This document shows positions 54,400 through 64,000 of a stretch of 64,000 bases of DNA, one piece after another (the stretch's first letter is position 1; each line of letters begins with the position of its first letter). The notes beneath the pieces are model-generated. The model searched no databases. It had not been told where the DNA came from and was given only the letters and a program-made list of their open reading frames with translations. The translations under genes and the position numbers were made by a program. Origin of the DNA: Clostridium bornimense (GTDB lineage: Bacteria > Bacillota > Clostridia > Clostridiales > Clostridiaceae); contig NZ_HG917868.1 of assembly GCF_000577895.1 (NCBI RefSeq), positions 1,178,001 through 1,242,000 of the forward strand, written 5' to 3'.

Positions 54400-56049
54400 A
54401 TGTTAAAGTTTTTACAAAGAATTGGTAAAGCTATTATGTTACCAATAGCTGCATTACCAATAGCTGGTATATTGTTAGGGATAGGTGGAGCTTTTCTTGG
54501 AATTGCTGGATTAGATAATCCACCAGCTATTTATGAACCATTAATAAAGTTTGTAAACATAGGTTTCGTTAAAGCGTTATTAACTGTAATGAATGATATT
54601 GGTAATATTATATTTGGTAATTTACCTATATTATTTGCAGTAGGGGTTGCAGTGGGACTTGCGAATAAGGAAAAAGGAACAGCTGCTTTGGCTTCAGTTT
54701 TTGGGTTCATTGTAATGAATCAAGTTATTTCAACACTTTTAGGATTAGGAGTAACTCAATTAGGAGTTGTAACAGCAGATAAAGTTGGAGATTATTCAAC
54801 ATATGTTACAACGTCAGTAGGTATTTTTACACTTAATATGTCAGTGTTTGGTGGTATTATAACAGGAATTGTAACAGCAACACTTCATAATAAATTTTAT
54901 AATATTCAGTTACCACAAGTTATAGGATTTTTCTCAGGATCAAGATTTGTACCGATTATTACATCTTTAGCTATGGCAGTTATGGGAGCGATACTAGCAT
55001 TTTTATGGCCAATAATACAAGATGGTATAGCTATAGTAGCAGAATTAGTTAAAAATGCAGGGTTTATTGGTACATTCTTATATGGAGTAATAGAAAGGGC
55101 ATTAATTCCATTTGGACTACATCATGTATTCTACACACCATTCTGGTTTAGTAATTTTGTTGAAGGAAATATTTTAGTTGATGGTGCATGGAAAGTTGTA
55201 GATGGAGCAAATACAGCATATTTTGCTCAATTATCAAGCATGGGAAGTTTAGTTGGTGCAGATTCAAGTACAATGTCTACAATTGTAGGAGGAACTACAA
55301 GATTTATGTCAGGTAAATTCCCATTTATGATGTTTGGTTTACCAGCAGCAGCTTTTGCAATGTATAAAAATGCTAGACCAGAAAAGAAAAAAGTGGTAGG
55401 TTCTTTATTAGCATCAGCAGCGCTAACTGCTTTTTTAACTGGAATTACTGAACCGATAGAATTTACATTTTTATTTGTAGCTCCAGCTTTATATGGAGTG
55501 CATTGTATACTTGCGGGATTATCATTTATGTTGATGGATATATTAAATGTATTTGTAGGAATGACTTTTTCAGGTGGTGTAATAGATTATATATTATTTG
55601 GATTACTTCCAGCAGGGGCAGGAGTTCCTACTCATTGGTATATGGTACTTTTAGTGGGAGTTATATATGCTGTTATATATTATTTTCTATTCTCATTTAT
55701 TATTAAGAAATTCAATTTAAAAACACCAGGTAGAGAAGAAGATGATGAAGAAACTAAGCTATATACAAAGGAAGACTATAAGTTAGCTAAAGAGGGGAAA
55801 AATGAGATTGTAGAAAAAGCTCCAGCAGTATTAGAAGCTTTAGGTGGAAAAGATAATATAGTTGGTGTAGATGCATGTATTACAAGATTAAGAGTGGAAG
55901 TTAGGGATAAATCTAAAGTAAATAAAGTAGAACTTAAAAGATTAGGAGCATCTGGTGTAGTTGAAGTAGGAAACGGAATTCAAGCTATCTTTGGAGCTAA
56001 GGCTGATCCTTACAAAAATGAAATTAAGAGTATACTAGGAATAGATTAG
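54400..56049 (+). CDS. glucose-specific PTS transporter, IICB component (copy 2)
   Basis: A 549-residue paralogue, very similar to copy 1 over its full length, with IIB Cys493 in [12 protein letters not shown]. The linker is shorter ([13 protein letters not shown]) and lacks the Asn/Gly-rich insert of copy 1. IIC again has GITEPIEF. Separate promoter and RAT mean the copies could be induced separately in spite of similar signals; substrate differences (for example glucose versus N-acetylglucosamine) cannot be read from sequence. Confidence 0.93.
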   Translation: MLKFLQRIGKAIMLPIAALPIAGILLGIGGAFLGIAGLDNPPAIYEPLIKFVNIGFVKALLTVMNDIGNIIFGNLPILFAVGVAVGLANKEKGTAALASVFGFIVMNQVISTLLGLGVTQLGVVTADKVGDYSTYVTTSVGIFTLNMSVFGGIITGIVTATLHNKFYNIQLPQVIGFFSGSRFVPIITSLAMAVMGAILAFLWPIIQDGIAIVAELVKNAGFIGTFLYGVIERALIPFGLHHVFYTPFWFSNFVEGNILVDGAWKVVDGANTAYFAQLSSMGSLVGADSSTMSTIVGGTTRFMSGKFPFMMFGLPAAAFAMYKNARPEKKKVVGSLLASAALTAFLTGITEPIEFTFLFVAPALYGVHCILAGLSFMLMDILNVFVGMTFSGGVIDYILFGLLPAGAGVPTHWYMVLLVGVIYAVIYYFLFSFIIKKFNLKTPGREEDDEETKLYTKEDYKLAKEGKNEIVEKAPAVLEALGGKDNIVGVDACITRLRVEVRDKSKVNKVELKRLGASGVVEVGNGIQAIFGAKADPYKNEIKSILGID

Positions 56050-56056
56050 AGTTAAG

Positions 56057-56105
56057 AAAAGAGCTGATGTACAATATGTTAATATTGTGCATCAGCTCTT
56101 TTTTA
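56057..56105 (+). terminator. terminator after ptsG copy 2
   Basis: AAGAGCTGATG pairs with CATCAGCTCTT, with further ACAATAT/ATATTGT pairing, then TTTTTT. Confidence 0.9.
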
Positions 56106-56297
56106 GAGTATGGATATAATAATGAATAGTTAAAGTTAAATATTGATATTATGATTCTTTTAAATGATTCAGTGCGATTAATAAGTCAAATAGTAGCATG
56201 CAATTATATGTTTTCATTTATTACTGTGATAACCATATTTTTTATAGGTAAATTTTAAATATATATATATTTAAGTTAATATGTTAAAATAGGTTGG

Positions 56298-56342
56298 GGC
56301 TATTACACAATAATATTTTAAGTTTTTGTGTAATAGCCTTCT
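56298..56342 (+). repeat. isolated hairpin upstream of the M23 gene (family-like)
   Basis: GGCTATTACACAA (56298-56310) pairs perfectly with TTGTGTAATAGCC (56326-56338). The preceding GGTTGGGG resembles the starts of the repeats at 21627 and 26246. Only a short T-rich tail follows, so it could be a weak terminator of an unseen transcript or a leader hairpin. The rest of 56106-56376 shows nothing. Confidence 0.55.
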
Positions 56343-56376
56343 ATATTAGTAAATTTAATACATAAGAGGAGGGTAT

Positions 56377-57627
56377 ATGAAAAGAACAATAGCAGTAGTA
56401 TTAGTAGCAATTGTAATAGCAAATAATAATGTTTATGCTACTTCAGTAAATGATTTAGAAAATAAGAAAAGTAGTATTGAGAACACATTAGAGGAAAAAA
56501 AAGGTGAGATTAATGAAAAAAGAAATCAAATAAAAGATACATCTAAAGAGCTTTCAGATACAGAAAAGGAGCTTGCAGATTTAGATAGTAGTTTAAATGA
56601 AATTCAAAATAAGATTAGTAATATAAATACAGAAATAAAAAATATAGAAAAAGAAATGATAGATTTAGAATCTGAGATGGAAGAAAATCATGAAAAAATA
56701 GAAGAAAACTATGAAATAATGAGTGAGATAATAAGAATAGATTATGAACAGCAAATAGGTGGATACCTCAATCTTTTATTAGGGGCAAAGAATTTTCAGA
56801 ACTTTCTTATGAGATTTGAAATTATATCTAATCTTATAAAAAGTGGTGATAGGGCGGTAGAAGAAATTAAAGTATTGCAGGTAGAGTTGGAGTCTAAAGA
56901 AAAAGTATTAGCAGAAAAAAAGATTGATTTAAATAATAAGAAGATAGAAGTTGAAAAAGAAGAAGGAAATTTAACTGCATTATTAGAAAAGAAGCAAGGA
57001 GAAGTCACTGCATATATAGCATCTAGACAAGCTTTAGAAAATGAAATAAAGTTAACTGAAAATGAAATCAAAGAACTGGAATTACGTGGTAATGCTATTG
57101 AAGAAGAAATTAAGAATATAATAGCAAGTAGTAATAGTAGCAACAACAATAGCAGCAATAGTGGTAACAGTAATAATAGTGGTAACAATAATAACAACAA
57201 TAATAACAACAATAATAACGGAGTTGTAGACAGTACAAGCTTTTTATGGCCAGTACCAGGATACTCGTATATTTCATCCTACTATGGAAGTAGAATAGAT
57301 CCTATAACTGGAAAACCAGGAGCTTTTCATAAAGGAATAGATATACCAGCGCCAGAAGGCACACCTGTAGTTGCAGCAAGATCTGGAAAGGTTATAATTT
57401 CTAGGTTCGACAGTTCATATGGATATTTTGTTGTAATTGATCATGGTGATGGTCTGTCTACTTTATATGCACATAACTCTCAATTAGTTGCTAGTGTTGG
57501 ACAAACAGTGGAAAAGGGCCAAGTTATTGCTAAAGTTGGTACCACAGGTAGTTCTACTGGAAATCATCTTCATTTTGAGGTGAAAGTAAATGGTACTGCA
57601 GTAGATCCAATGAATTATTTAAACTAA
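56377..57627 (+). CDS. murein hydrolase activator / M23 peptidase, EnvC-like
   Basis: A 416-residue secreted protein. A signal peptide (about 1-21, ending VYA) precedes a long coiled-coil region (about 26-250), an Asn/Ser/Gly-rich linker (about 252-285) and a C-terminal LytM/M23 domain. The zinc motif residues are visible: [12 protein letters not shown] (His/Asp) and GNHLHFEV (HxH). The coiled coil before an M23 domain is the layout of EnvC-type partners of FtsEX. It precedes ftsEX by 27 bp, so it is probably the hydrolase this ABC system controls. Confidence 0.9.
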   Translation: MKRTIAVVLVAIVIANNNVYATSVNDLENKKSSIENTLEEKKGEINEKRNQIKDTSKELSDTEKELADLDSSLNEIQNKISNINTEIKNIEKEMIDLESEMEENHEKIEENYEIMSEIIRIDYEQQIGGYLNLLLGAKNFQNFLMRFEIISNLIKSGDRAVEEIKVLQVELESKEKVLAEKKIDLNNKKIEVEKEEGNLTALLEKKQGEVTAYIASRQALENEIKLTENEIKELELRGNAIEEEIKNIIASSNSSNNNSSNSGNSNNSGNNNNNNNNNNNNGVVDSTSFLWPVPGYSYISSYYGSRIDPITGKPGAFHKGIDIPAPEGTPVVAARSGKVIISRFDSSYGYFVVIDHGDGLSTLYAHNSQLVASVGQTVEKGQVIAKVGTTGSSTGNHLHFEVKVNGTAVDPMNYLN

Positions 57628-57654
57628 ATATAATAATTGTAGGAGATATTAAAA

Positions 57655-58335
57655 ATGATAAGTTTTAAAAATGTTAATTTAATATATGATAATGATGTAC
57701 AAGCACTCAATAATATCAATTTTAGAATAAATAAAGGAGAATTCGTATTTCTTGTAGGTACATCTGGTTCAGGAAAATCATCACTAATAAAAACAATATT
57801 AAAAGAAATAGATTGTACAAGTGGTGATATAAATGTAAATAGTCAGTCAATAAAAGAATTAAAAAATAAAGATATTCCTTATTTTAGAAGAAGACTTGGA
57901 GTGATATTTCAAGATTTTAGGCTTTTAAATGAAAAGACAGTATATGAAAACGTGGCCACTGCTATGAGAGTAGTAGAAGCAGATGAAAATAATATAAAGA
58001 AAAGGGTACCAATTGTTCTTGAAAAAGTAGGGCTTAAGAATAAGTTAAATTGCTATCCTAGAGAATTATCGGGGGGAGAGCAACAAAGAGTTGCTATAGC
58101 TAGAGCTATTGTAAATGATCCATTACTTATTTTAGCAGACGAACCGACAGGTAATTTAGATCCTGAAACTACATTAGAAATTTTAAAAATTTTAAATGAA
58201 GTAAATAAAAGTGGAACAACTATATTAATGGCTACTCATGATAAAGAAGTTGTAAATAATATGAGAAAAAGAGTAATATCAATGAAAAATGGTAAGATTA
58301 TTCATGATAATATTGAAGGAGGATATAAGCTTTGA
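57655..58335 (+). CDS. ftsE: cell division ATP-binding protein FtsE
   Basis: A 226-residue ABC ATPase. Walker [11 protein letters not shown] (about 35-44), Q-loop FQDFRLL, signature [14 protein letters not shown] (about 139-152) and Walker [10 protein letters not shown] (about 160-168) are intact. It pairs with FtsX to control peptidoglycan hydrolases at division or during sporulation. AGGAGA precedes its ATG. Its TGA overlaps the FtsX start. Confidence 0.95.
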   Translation: MISFKNVNLIYDNDVQALNNINFRINKGEFVFLVGTSGSGKSSLIKTILKEIDCTSGDINVNSQSIKELKNKDIPYFRRRLGVIFQDFRLLNEKTVYENVATAMRVVEADENNIKKRVPIVLEKVGLKNKLNCYPRELSGGEQQRVAIARAIVNDPLLILADEPTGNLDPETTLEILKILNEVNKSGTTILMATHDKEVVNNMRKRVISMKNGKIIHDNIEGGYKL

Positions 58336-59252
58336 AATTAAAAACAATAAGAAGACTTGTAAAAGAAGGTGCTAAAAATATTATTACTCATAGATTAATG
58401 GCATTTGCATCTATTGTCACTGTAATGATTTCATTAATAATTTTTGGAGCTTTCTATATCACTATAAACTTAACAGATAAATTAGTTGAAAATATGAAAG
58501 ATTCTGTTGAGATAATGGCGTTTATAAAGGATGATGTTTCAGAAGGTGATATTGATACTATAAAGAATTCTATTAGTAAGATAGATGGAGTAGAAAATGT
58601 TATTTATATTTCACCAGAAGAAGGTTTAGAGAGCTATAAAACTTCATTGGACAATGATAATGATGAAGAAATGAAAAGAATTGTTGAAGTAGTATCTGAG
58701 AATAAAGAAAATCCAATTCCAGGTAGTTTCTCAATAAAAGTAAGAGGAGCGGACTTTATAAAAAAAGTAAGCAACGAAGTATCTAAATATGAGCAAATAT
58801 ATAAAATAGATAATGGAAATTTAATAACAAAATTTTTAACTAAAACAAGTAGTATTGTTAAAGTAATAGGAATAGGAATAATGAGTTTTCTGTTAGTAGC
58901 TGCAGTATTTCTAATTGCAAACTCTATAAAGATTTCAGTATTTGTGAGGAAACAAGAAATTAGTATAATAAAATATATAGGGGCAACCAATAGTTATGTA
59001 AGATTACCATTTATAATAGAAGGTGTTATAATGGGTATAATTGGTGCTGTTATTAGTGTTATAGTTATTTCAATAGGATATTCTTTAATAGAAGACAATA
59101 TTATTAATTATATTGGAAGTACAAATTATAATATTATTGTACCTAGTATTAGTAATATGATTTTAAAATTGATGTCTATAGAGGTACTAATAGCTTCACT
59201 AATTGGAGTAATAGGAAGTTGTATATCTATAAGAAAGTATCTAAATGTTTAA
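58332..59252 (+). CDS. ftsX: cell division protein FtsX
   Basis: A 306-residue membrane protein with the FtsX layout: an N-terminal helix (about 22-45), an extracytoplasmic domain (about 50-165), then three more helices (about 172-196, 222-250 and 268-295) with ABC2-type character. It starts at TTG 58332, overlapping the ftsE stop (TTGA), with GGAGG about ten bases upstream. FtsX transmits ATP-driven changes to an extracellular hydrolase, probably the M23 protein encoded 0.7 kb upstream. The order hydrolase-ftsE-ftsX is less usual than ftsE-ftsX-hydrolase. Confidence 0.93.
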   Translation: MKLKTIRRLVKEGAKNIITHRLMAFASIVTVMISLIIFGAFYITINLTDKLVENMKDSVEIMAFIKDDVSEGDIDTIKNSISKIDGVENVIYISPEEGLESYKTSLDNDNDEEMKRIVEVVSENKENPIPGSFSIKVRGADFIKKVSNEVSKYEQIYKIDNGNLITKFLTKTSSIVKVIGIGIMSFLLVAAVFLIANSIKISVFVRKQEISIIKYIGATNSYVRLPFIIEGVIMGIIGAVISVIVISIGYSLIEDNIINYIGSTNYNIIVPSISNMILKLMSIEVLIASLIGVIGSCISIRKYLNV

Positions 59253-59290
59253 GTATACAATATTGTTAGATATAATGAATTTAATATATA

Positions 59291-59340
59291 ATTACTATAG
59301 AAGCTAGGAAATTCTTCCTAGCTTCTATAGTAATTTTCTT
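59291..59340 (+). terminator. terminator after ftsX, 20-bp perfect stem
   Basis: A perfect 20-bp inverted repeat (59291-59310 with 59315-59334, loop ATTC), core GAAGCTAGGAA/TTCCTAGCTTC, followed by TTTTCTTAT. Confidence 0.9.
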
Positions 59341-59363
59341 ATATAGGAATGGAGGCTATAGAT

Positions 59364-59663
59364 ATGGAGACTAGTGGAAATGTAGCAGAAAAATCTAAGA
59401 TTAAAGTGAAGAAACCTAGTTTATATAAAGTGATAATGCATAATGACGATTACACGACAATGGAATTTGTTTTATCAGTTTTAGTAAATATATTTAAAAA
59501 AGATGTAGGAGAAGCGAATAAAATAATGATGGATGTCCATAAAAAAGGTATAGGAATAGCTGGTATATATACTTATGATATAGCTGTTACTAAAGTTAGT
59601 AGGGCTATGGATCTTGCAAAAGAGGAAGGATTTCCATTTAAATTGACTATAGAAAAGGAGTAG
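59364..59663 (+). CDS. clpS: ATP-dependent Clp protease adaptor ClpS
   Basis: A 99-residue ClpS, which binds N-degron substrates and delivers them to ClpA. The signature LYKVIMHNDDYTTMEFVLSVL is at about 21-41, including Asp pair HNDD used for substrate amino-terminus recognition, and HKKGIGIAGIYTYDIA is the second conserved block. I start at ATG 59364 (GGAGG eight bases before) rather than 59349. The gap to clpA is 3 bp. Confidence 0.95.
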   Translation: METSGNVAEKSKIKVKKPSLYKVIMHNDDYTTMEFVLSVLVNIFKKDVGEANKIMMDVHKKGIGIAGIYTYDIAVTKVSRAMDLAKEEGFPFKLTIEKE

Positions 59664-59666
59664 GGT

Positions 59667-61895
59667 ATGAATATAACAGAGGGTGTAAATGAAATTATTC
59701 TTAATGCTTATGAAAAGTGTAAGAATAGTAATAGTGAATATATAACGCCAGAGCATTTATTATATGCGGCAACTTTTAATGAAGATATTAGTAGTTCTAT
59801 TGAAGAATGTGGTGGAGATGTAAAGTTATTAAGAGATAATCTTGAAAATTATATTGATAATTATGTTACTAAACTAGATGAAGGTGAACCTGAAGAAAGT
59901 TTGGCATTTCAAGAATTATTATTTATATCTAGTAGCCAAGTGGTAAGTTCAGGTAAGCATATTGTTGATATAGAACATATAATTGCTGCTATATTTGATT
60001 TAGAAGAGAGTTTTGCGAAATTTTATTTGGAAGAACAGGGTATAAGTAAAAGAGATATATTGTATAGTTTGTGTCATAGAGATAGGGAAGAATATTTTAT
60101 TGAAGAGTATGAAGAGGAAGAATCTAATGATAGATTACCGATTTTAACCAAGTACACTACTAATCTTAATGAATTAGTTAAAGATAGTGACGAAAATATA
60201 TTGATAGGAAGAGAAGATATACTAGGAAGAACTATAGAGATACTCTGTAGAAAAACTAAAAATAATCCTATTCATGTAGGAGAACCAGGAGTAGGTAAGA
60301 CTGCCATAGCTTTAGGATTAGCAAGATTGATTCAAGATGGAAAAGTACCAGAAAAACTTAAGGGTGCAGAAATATTTTCTTTAGATATTGGAGGAATTCT
60401 TGCTGGTACAAAATATAGAGGCGATTTTGAAGAAAGAATGAAAAAGATTTTAGATGAAATTAGTGATTATGATAATCCTATTGTATATATAGATGAAATA
60501 CATAATATAGTTGGAGCTGGTTCCTTAAATTCTGGTTCTTTAGATGCTTCAAATCTTTTAAAGCCATATTTACTTCAAGGAAAAATTAAGTTTATTGGTG
60601 CTACTACTTTTGAAGAATACAAGAAGTATTTTGAGAAGGATAAAGGATTAAGTAGAAGGTTTCAAGTTGTAGAAGTCAATGAAACTTCTGTTGAAGAAAC
60701 AATAAAAATTTTGATGGGTTTAAAAAAATCCTATGAAAAATATCATAATGTTAAATACTCAGAAGAAGCTATTAGATCAGCCGTCGTTTTAAGTGATAAG
60801 TATATAAATGATAGATTTTTACCAGATAAAGCTATAGATATAATAGATGAAGCTGGAGCTTATATGAATATACAAAATGATATTAATAAAGATGAAAATA
60901 ATGTAAGTGAAGAAATAGTAGAAGAGATTATATCAAGAGTGTGCAAAATTCCTAAAAAGACAGTTGAAAGTAATGAGTTAGAGAGTTTAAGAAATCTTGA
61001 TAAGTCTTTGAGGAAAAATATATATGGACAAGAAAATGCCATTAGAGAAGTATCTAGATGTATAAAATTATCTAGAGCCGGCTTAAGTGATGAGAATAAA
61101 CCAGTAGCATCAATGTTATTTGTAGGACCTACAGGTGTAGGTAAGACAGAAATAGCTAAAACTATAGCTAAGGAATTAGGCATAGAATTAGTTAGATTTG
61201 ATATGAGTGAATATGGAGAAAAGCATGCAGCATCTAAGCTTATAGGAGCTCCTCCTGGTTATGTGGGATATGAAGAAGGCGGATTACTTACTGATGCAAT
61301 TAGAAAAAAACCACATTGTGTTTTATTACTAGATGAAATAGAAAAAGCGCATGAAGATATTTTTAATGTTTTATTACAAGTTATGGATTATGCTACTCTT
61401 ACTGATAATCAAGGAAGAAAAGCTGATTTTAGAAATGTAATAATAATTATGACATCTAATGCTGGTGCAAAAAATGTAGGCAAGAATCTATTAGGGTTTG
61501 GAGAACGAAAGGTGCTTGATACAGTAATTGAAGAAGAGGTTAAAAAGACATTTACTCCAGAATTCAGAAATAGGTTAGATAATATAATTGTTTTTAATAA
61601 TGTAGATAAGGATATGGCTTTAATGATCACTAAAAGGGAATTAGACAAATTTAAGGAAAAACTTGTTAAAAAGAATATAGATATCGAATTTACAGAAAAA
61701 AGTATATTTGAAATTTCTGAAAAAGGAGTATCAAAAGAATTCGGAGCAAGAGAAATAATAAGAGTTATAAATTCAGATATTAAAACATTGTTAGTAGAGG
61801 AGATACTATTTGGATTTTTAAAAGATGGTGGAAAGTGTATAGTAGATTTTGATGAAAATAAGTTTCTTCTTTTAAATAAGTGTAACCCTATCTAG
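59667..61895 (+). CDS. clpA: ATP-dependent Clp protease ATPase subunit ClpA
   Basis: A two-ring AAA+ unfoldase of 742 residues. The N-domain (about 1-150) binds ClpS; D1 has GEPGVGKT (205-212) and VYIDEIHN (273-280); D2 has GPTGVGKT (487-494) and LLLDEIEKAHED (553-564). The loop LLGFGER (608-614) is an IGF/IGL-like ClpP-docking site. The linker between the N-domain and D1 is acidic (EEYFIEEYEEEES). It forms an operon with clpS. ClpP for this system may be the copy at 17164 or another elsewhere. Confidence 0.95.
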   Translation: MNITEGVNEIILNAYEKCKNSNSEYITPEHLLYAATFNEDISSSIEECGGDVKLLRDNLENYIDNYVTKLDEGEPEESLAFQELLFISSSQVVSSGKHIVDIEHIIAAIFDLEESFAKFYLEEQGISKRDILYSLCHRDREEYFIEEYEEEESNDRLPILTKYTTNLNELVKDSDENILIGREDILGRTIEILCRKTKNNPIHVGEPGVGKTAIALGLARLIQDGKVPEKLKGAEIFSLDIGGILAGTKYRGDFEERMKKILDEISDYDNPIVYIDEIHNIVGAGSLNSGSLDASNLLKPYLLQGKIKFIGATTFEEYKKYFEKDKGLSRRFQVVEVNETSVEETIKILMGLKKSYEKYHNVKYSEEAIRSAVVLSDKYINDRFLPDKAIDIIDEAGAYMNIQNDINKDENNVSEEIVEEIISRVCKIPKKTVESNELESLRNLDKSLRKNIYGQENAIREVSRCIKLSRAGLSDENKPVASMLFVGPTGVGKTEIAKTIAKELGIELVRFDMSEYGEKHAASKLIGAPPGYVGYEEGGLLTDAIRKKPHCVLLLDEIEKAHEDIFNVLLQVMDYATLTDNQGRKADFRNVIIIMTSNAGAKNVGKNLLGFGERKVLDTVIEEEVKKTFTPEFRNRLDNIIVFNNVDKDMALMITKRELDKFKEKLVKKNIDIEFTEKSIFEISEKGVSKEFGAREIIRVINSDIKTLLVEEILFGFLKDGGKCIVDFDENKFLLLNKCNPI

Positions 61896-61944
61896 GTGAT
61901 AATAACTATAATATATAGAAAGAAATATTATAGAGGGAAGTAAA

Positions 61945-62970
61945 ATGAGTAAAATCATTTCAGGGTATGTAGCGGATTGGGGTGCAGATTCATTAATTGC
62001 ATCTGATGCTAAGAAAATGGATATAGTAAATTATGCATTTGCTACTATATCTAATGGAAAAGCTGTTGAAAGTTGGATTCATGTAGATAAGTTATTGGCT
62101 TTTAGAAGTAATAATCCAGATCTTAAAGTATTAGTATCTATAGGAGGTTGGGCAGCTGATGGCTTTTCTCAATTAGCAGCTACAGCAAGTGGACGTGAGG
62201 TTTTTGCAAATTCGGCTATACAACTTATGTTGAAATATGATTTTGATGGAATAGATATTGATTGGGAGTATCCAGGATTATCAGTTTCAGGTATAGCTTC
62301 TTCACCAGAGGATAAGTATAATTTTACCCTTATGATGGAAGAGATACGGGCACAATTAGATGTATTAGGAACGCAAAATGACAAAAAGTATCTTCTTACT
62401 ATGGCAGTAGGATCTGATGATAGTGTATTACGAAATTTAGAAGTTGCGAAACTATCTAATATTGTAGATTATGCTAATTTAATGACTTACGATTTTGCAA
62501 TGGGGCTAGAGTTATTAACACAAAGATACCAAACTAATTTATATAGTGAACCTGTTATAGCAAAAAGAAGTGTAGATAATACAGTAAAAAGATATATGGC
62601 GGCAGGAATGCATAAGAAAAAAATAATGATAGGTGCGGCATTTTATGGTTATGGACTAACTAATGTTAATATATGGGAAAACAATATGGCTGTTATGTTA
62701 GGACAGACTGCAAGATCATTGCAATATACCTATACAAGAATATATAATGAGTTAATTGTAGAAAAGGGATATACAAGGTATTGGGATAGTATTGCTAAAG
62801 CTCCATGGTTATATAATGGTAATACCTATTTTACTTATGATGATCCAGAATCAATAAAATATAAAGGAAAATATGTTTGGTCAAAAGATATCGCTGGAAT
62901 GATGTTCTGGGAATATAGCCAAGATAAAACTCATACTTTATTAGAGGCTATGTATAGGGAATTAAAGTAA
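61945..62970 (+). CDS. glycoside hydrolase family 18 protein
   Basis: A 341-residue GH18 enzyme with the catalytic motif DGIDIDWEYPG (101-111, Glu108 as acid/base), SIGGWAADGF (65-74), LMTYDF and MMFWEYSQD near the end. There is no signal peptide, transmembrane segment or carbohydrate-binding module, which is unusual for a chitinase. Possible substrates are chitin, chito-oligosaccharides or peptidoglycan-type glycans; a spore-associated role is possible in this organism but is speculation. It has an AGAGGGAAG site and its own terminator. Confidence 0.9.
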   Translation: MSKIISGYVADWGADSLIASDAKKMDIVNYAFATISNGKAVESWIHVDKLLAFRSNNPDLKVLVSIGGWAADGFSQLAATASGREVFANSAIQLMLKYDFDGIDIDWEYPGLSVSGIASSPEDKYNFTLMMEEIRAQLDVLGTQNDKKYLLTMAVGSDDSVLRNLEVAKLSNIVDYANLMTYDFAMGLELLTQRYQTNLYSEPVIAKRSVDNTVKRYMAAGMHKKKIMIGAAFYGYGLTNVNIWENNMAVMLGQTARSLQYTYTRIYNELIVEKGYTRYWDSIAKAPWLYNGNTYFTYDDPESIKYKGKYVWSKDIAGMMFWEYSQDKTHTLLEAMYRELK

Positions 62971-62972
62971 TA

Positions 62973-63002
62973 AAAACCAACACCTAAAGTGTTGGTTTTA
63001 TT
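62973..63002. terminator. bidirectional terminator, GH18 / proA
   Basis: AAAACCAACAC (62973-62983) pairs with GTGTTGGTTTT (62989-62999). Confidence 0.85.
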
Positions 63003-63005
63003 ACT

Positions 63006-63998
63006 TTAAAATTCTTTGTCTATCATTTTATGTTTAAAAGTTTTTATATTGTTTGAATAATCAGAAACAATGTTTCCGTGACCGATAAGCTTATATTTAT
63101 ATATTAATAGTCCATCAAGTCCCACAGGTCCTCTTGCATGAATTTTATTTGTACTGATACCTACTTCTGCTCCAAATCCATAGCGGAATCCATCACTGAA
63201 TCTAGTAGAGCAATTCCAAAATACGTTTCCAGAGTCTACAAGATCCATGAAAATTTTAGCCTTTGATTCATTTTTAGTGATTATAGCATCAGTATGGCCA
63301 GAGCCGTAAGTATTTATATGTTCGATAGCATCTTCTAATGAATTTACAATTTTTATAGAAAGTTTATAATCTAAATATTCTGTTTTCCAATCTTCTTCAG
63401 TGGCTAAATCTACATCAATTATTTTAGTAGTTTCGGTGCATCCTAGCAAAGAAACGTTCTTTTTATCTAATTCCTTTTTTAGTAGAGGAAGATATTCTTT
63501 AGCTATATCTTTATGTACTAGTAAAGTTTCTGTTGCATTACATACAGAAACATATTGAGTTTTTGAGTCAGTAACTATGTCTACGGCCATTTTTATATCA
63601 GCATCACTATCTACATAACAATGACAAATTCCATCGGCATGGCCCATTACAGGTATTGTTGAATTATTCATGATGTATTGTACAAATTCATTAGAACCTC
63701 TAGGTATTAGTAAATCAATATACTTATCTAATTTAAGCATTCCATTTACATCATCTCTACTTTCAAGAAGATGAACCCATCCAGAAGGAATTCCAGCATT
63801 AGTAGAAGCTTCAACAATAATTTCTGTAAGTATTTTATTTGTATTAAGAGCTTCGCTACCGCCCTTTAATAAAGCAGCATTACCACTTTTTAAGCAAAGG
63901 GAGGAAATTTGTACTAAAGCATCTGGTCGAGATTCAAATATAACACCAATAACACCAATTGGACAACTTACCTTATATAATTCTAAATCTTCATCTAG
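63006..63998 (-). CDS. proA: glutamate-5-semialdehyde dehydrogenase, N-terminus outside window
   Basis: The C-terminal ~330 residues of ProA, which reduces gamma-glutamyl phosphate to glutamate-5-semialdehyde in proline synthesis. The frame is open to the window edge, so the ATG at 63740 is internal. Visible blocks: CPIGVIGVIFESRPDA and SGNAALLKGGSEAL near the edge, IPRGSNEFVQYI, and VCNATETLLVH with the catalytic Cys. Near the end, GPVGLDGLLIYKYKLIGHG is the usual C-terminal block. proB is expected just outside. Confidence 0.93.
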   Translation of the reverse strand, partial: LDEDLELYKVSCPIGVIGVIFESRPDALVQISSLCLKSGNAALLKGGSEALNTNKILTEIIVEASTNAGIPSGWVHLLESRDDVNGMLKLDKYIDLLIPRGSNEFVQYIMNNSTIPVMGHADGICHCYVDSDADIKMAVDIVTDSKTQYVSVCNATETLLVHKDIAKEYLPLLKKELDKKNVSLLGCTETTKIIDVDLATEEDWKTEYLDYKLSIKIVNSLEDAIEHINTYGSGHTDAIITKNESKAKIFMDLVDSGNVFWNCSTRFSDGFRYGFGAEVGISTNKIHARGPVGLDGLLIYKYKLIGHGNIVSDYSNNIKTFKHKMIDKEF

Positions 63999-64000
63999 TT

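Noticed and set aside
56796-57212. A leucine-rich minus-strand frame
   Set aside because: Antisense of the Asn/Ser-rich linker of the M23 protein; the poly-leucine run is simply the complement of AAC/AAT repeats.
57100-57225. Tandem AAC/AAT-type repeats as a possible CRISPR or phase-variable tract
   Set aside because: They are codon-level Asn/Ser repeats inside an intact reading frame, with irregular units and no spacers. Phase variation would need frame-changing unit lengths; the units are multiples of three.
1-64000. tRNA, rRNA, CRISPR array, prophage or integrase-type island
   Set aside because: No cloverleaf, ribosomal sequence, regularly spaced repeats, phage structural genes or site-specific recombinase was recognised anywhere in the window.

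Overview
The window is low-GC, AT-rich DNA with a Gram-positive, spore-forming, anaerobic character. It carries spore coat genes, a BofA homologue, a Cse60-like gene, GlcT-type and PyrR-type leader RNAs, strong AGGAGG ribosome binding sites and many Rho-independent terminators. Together these point to Clostridium sensu stricto. The species cannot be fixed from the sequence alone.

Layout. 1-6.1 kb: 3' end of an aryl-sulfate sulfotransferase, a DUF2752 gene behind a promoter with a palindromic operator, ogt, a convergent MBL-hydrolase/DUF445 pair, a DUF1294 gene and a yibE/yibF-type pair. 6.1-7.8 kb: a complete IS3-family (IS150-like) element with an intact A_AAA_AAG frameshift site, inserted in the loop of an older terminator. 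7.8-17.8 kb: HAD phosphatase, a Pho-box-controlled Na/Pi transporter, a second HAD, DAHP synthase, codBA behind a PyrR-type attenuator, FabV/Ter reductase, and an AraC-type gene overlapping a clpP paralogue. 17.8-26.2 kb: PilZ, GtrA, YitT, YbaK, endonuclease IV, an 873-residue unrecognised protein with three PH-like C-terminal repeats, two GNATs and a glutaredoxin. 26.2-32.4 kb: a repeat-rich gap and then an 1812-residue surface adhesin of the isopeptide/SpaA type. 32.5-37.3 kb: glycerate kinase, a class A beta-lactamase-fold protein, small sporulation-type genes, a pentapeptide-repeat protein whose Shine-Dalgarno and start codon are separated by a perfect hairpin, and MscS. 37.4-50.2 kb: a surface-glycan island of duplicated and fused glycosyltransferase and methyltransferase modules, with a sugar aminotransferase and a GNAT. 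50.4-56.1 kb: bofA, fructose-bisphosphate aldolase and two tandem glucose PTS IICB genes, each behind a promoter, GlcT-type RAT and terminator, separated by a 288-bp MITE-like element. 56.4-64 kb: peptidoglycan hydrolase with ftsEX, clpS-clpA, a GH18 enzyme without a signal peptide, and the 3' part of proA.

How the parts fit. The most distinctive region is the glycan island, where the same few modules recur as single genes, fusions and degraded copies. This pattern suggests rapid diversification of a surface glycan. Non-coding DNA is also unusually informative: a dispersed terminator-like hairpin family with compensatory base changes, larger degenerate repeats related to the MITE-like element, and several leader RNAs or operators that predict regulation by phosphate, pyrimidines and glucose. 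No rRNA, tRNA or CRISPR array was seen.
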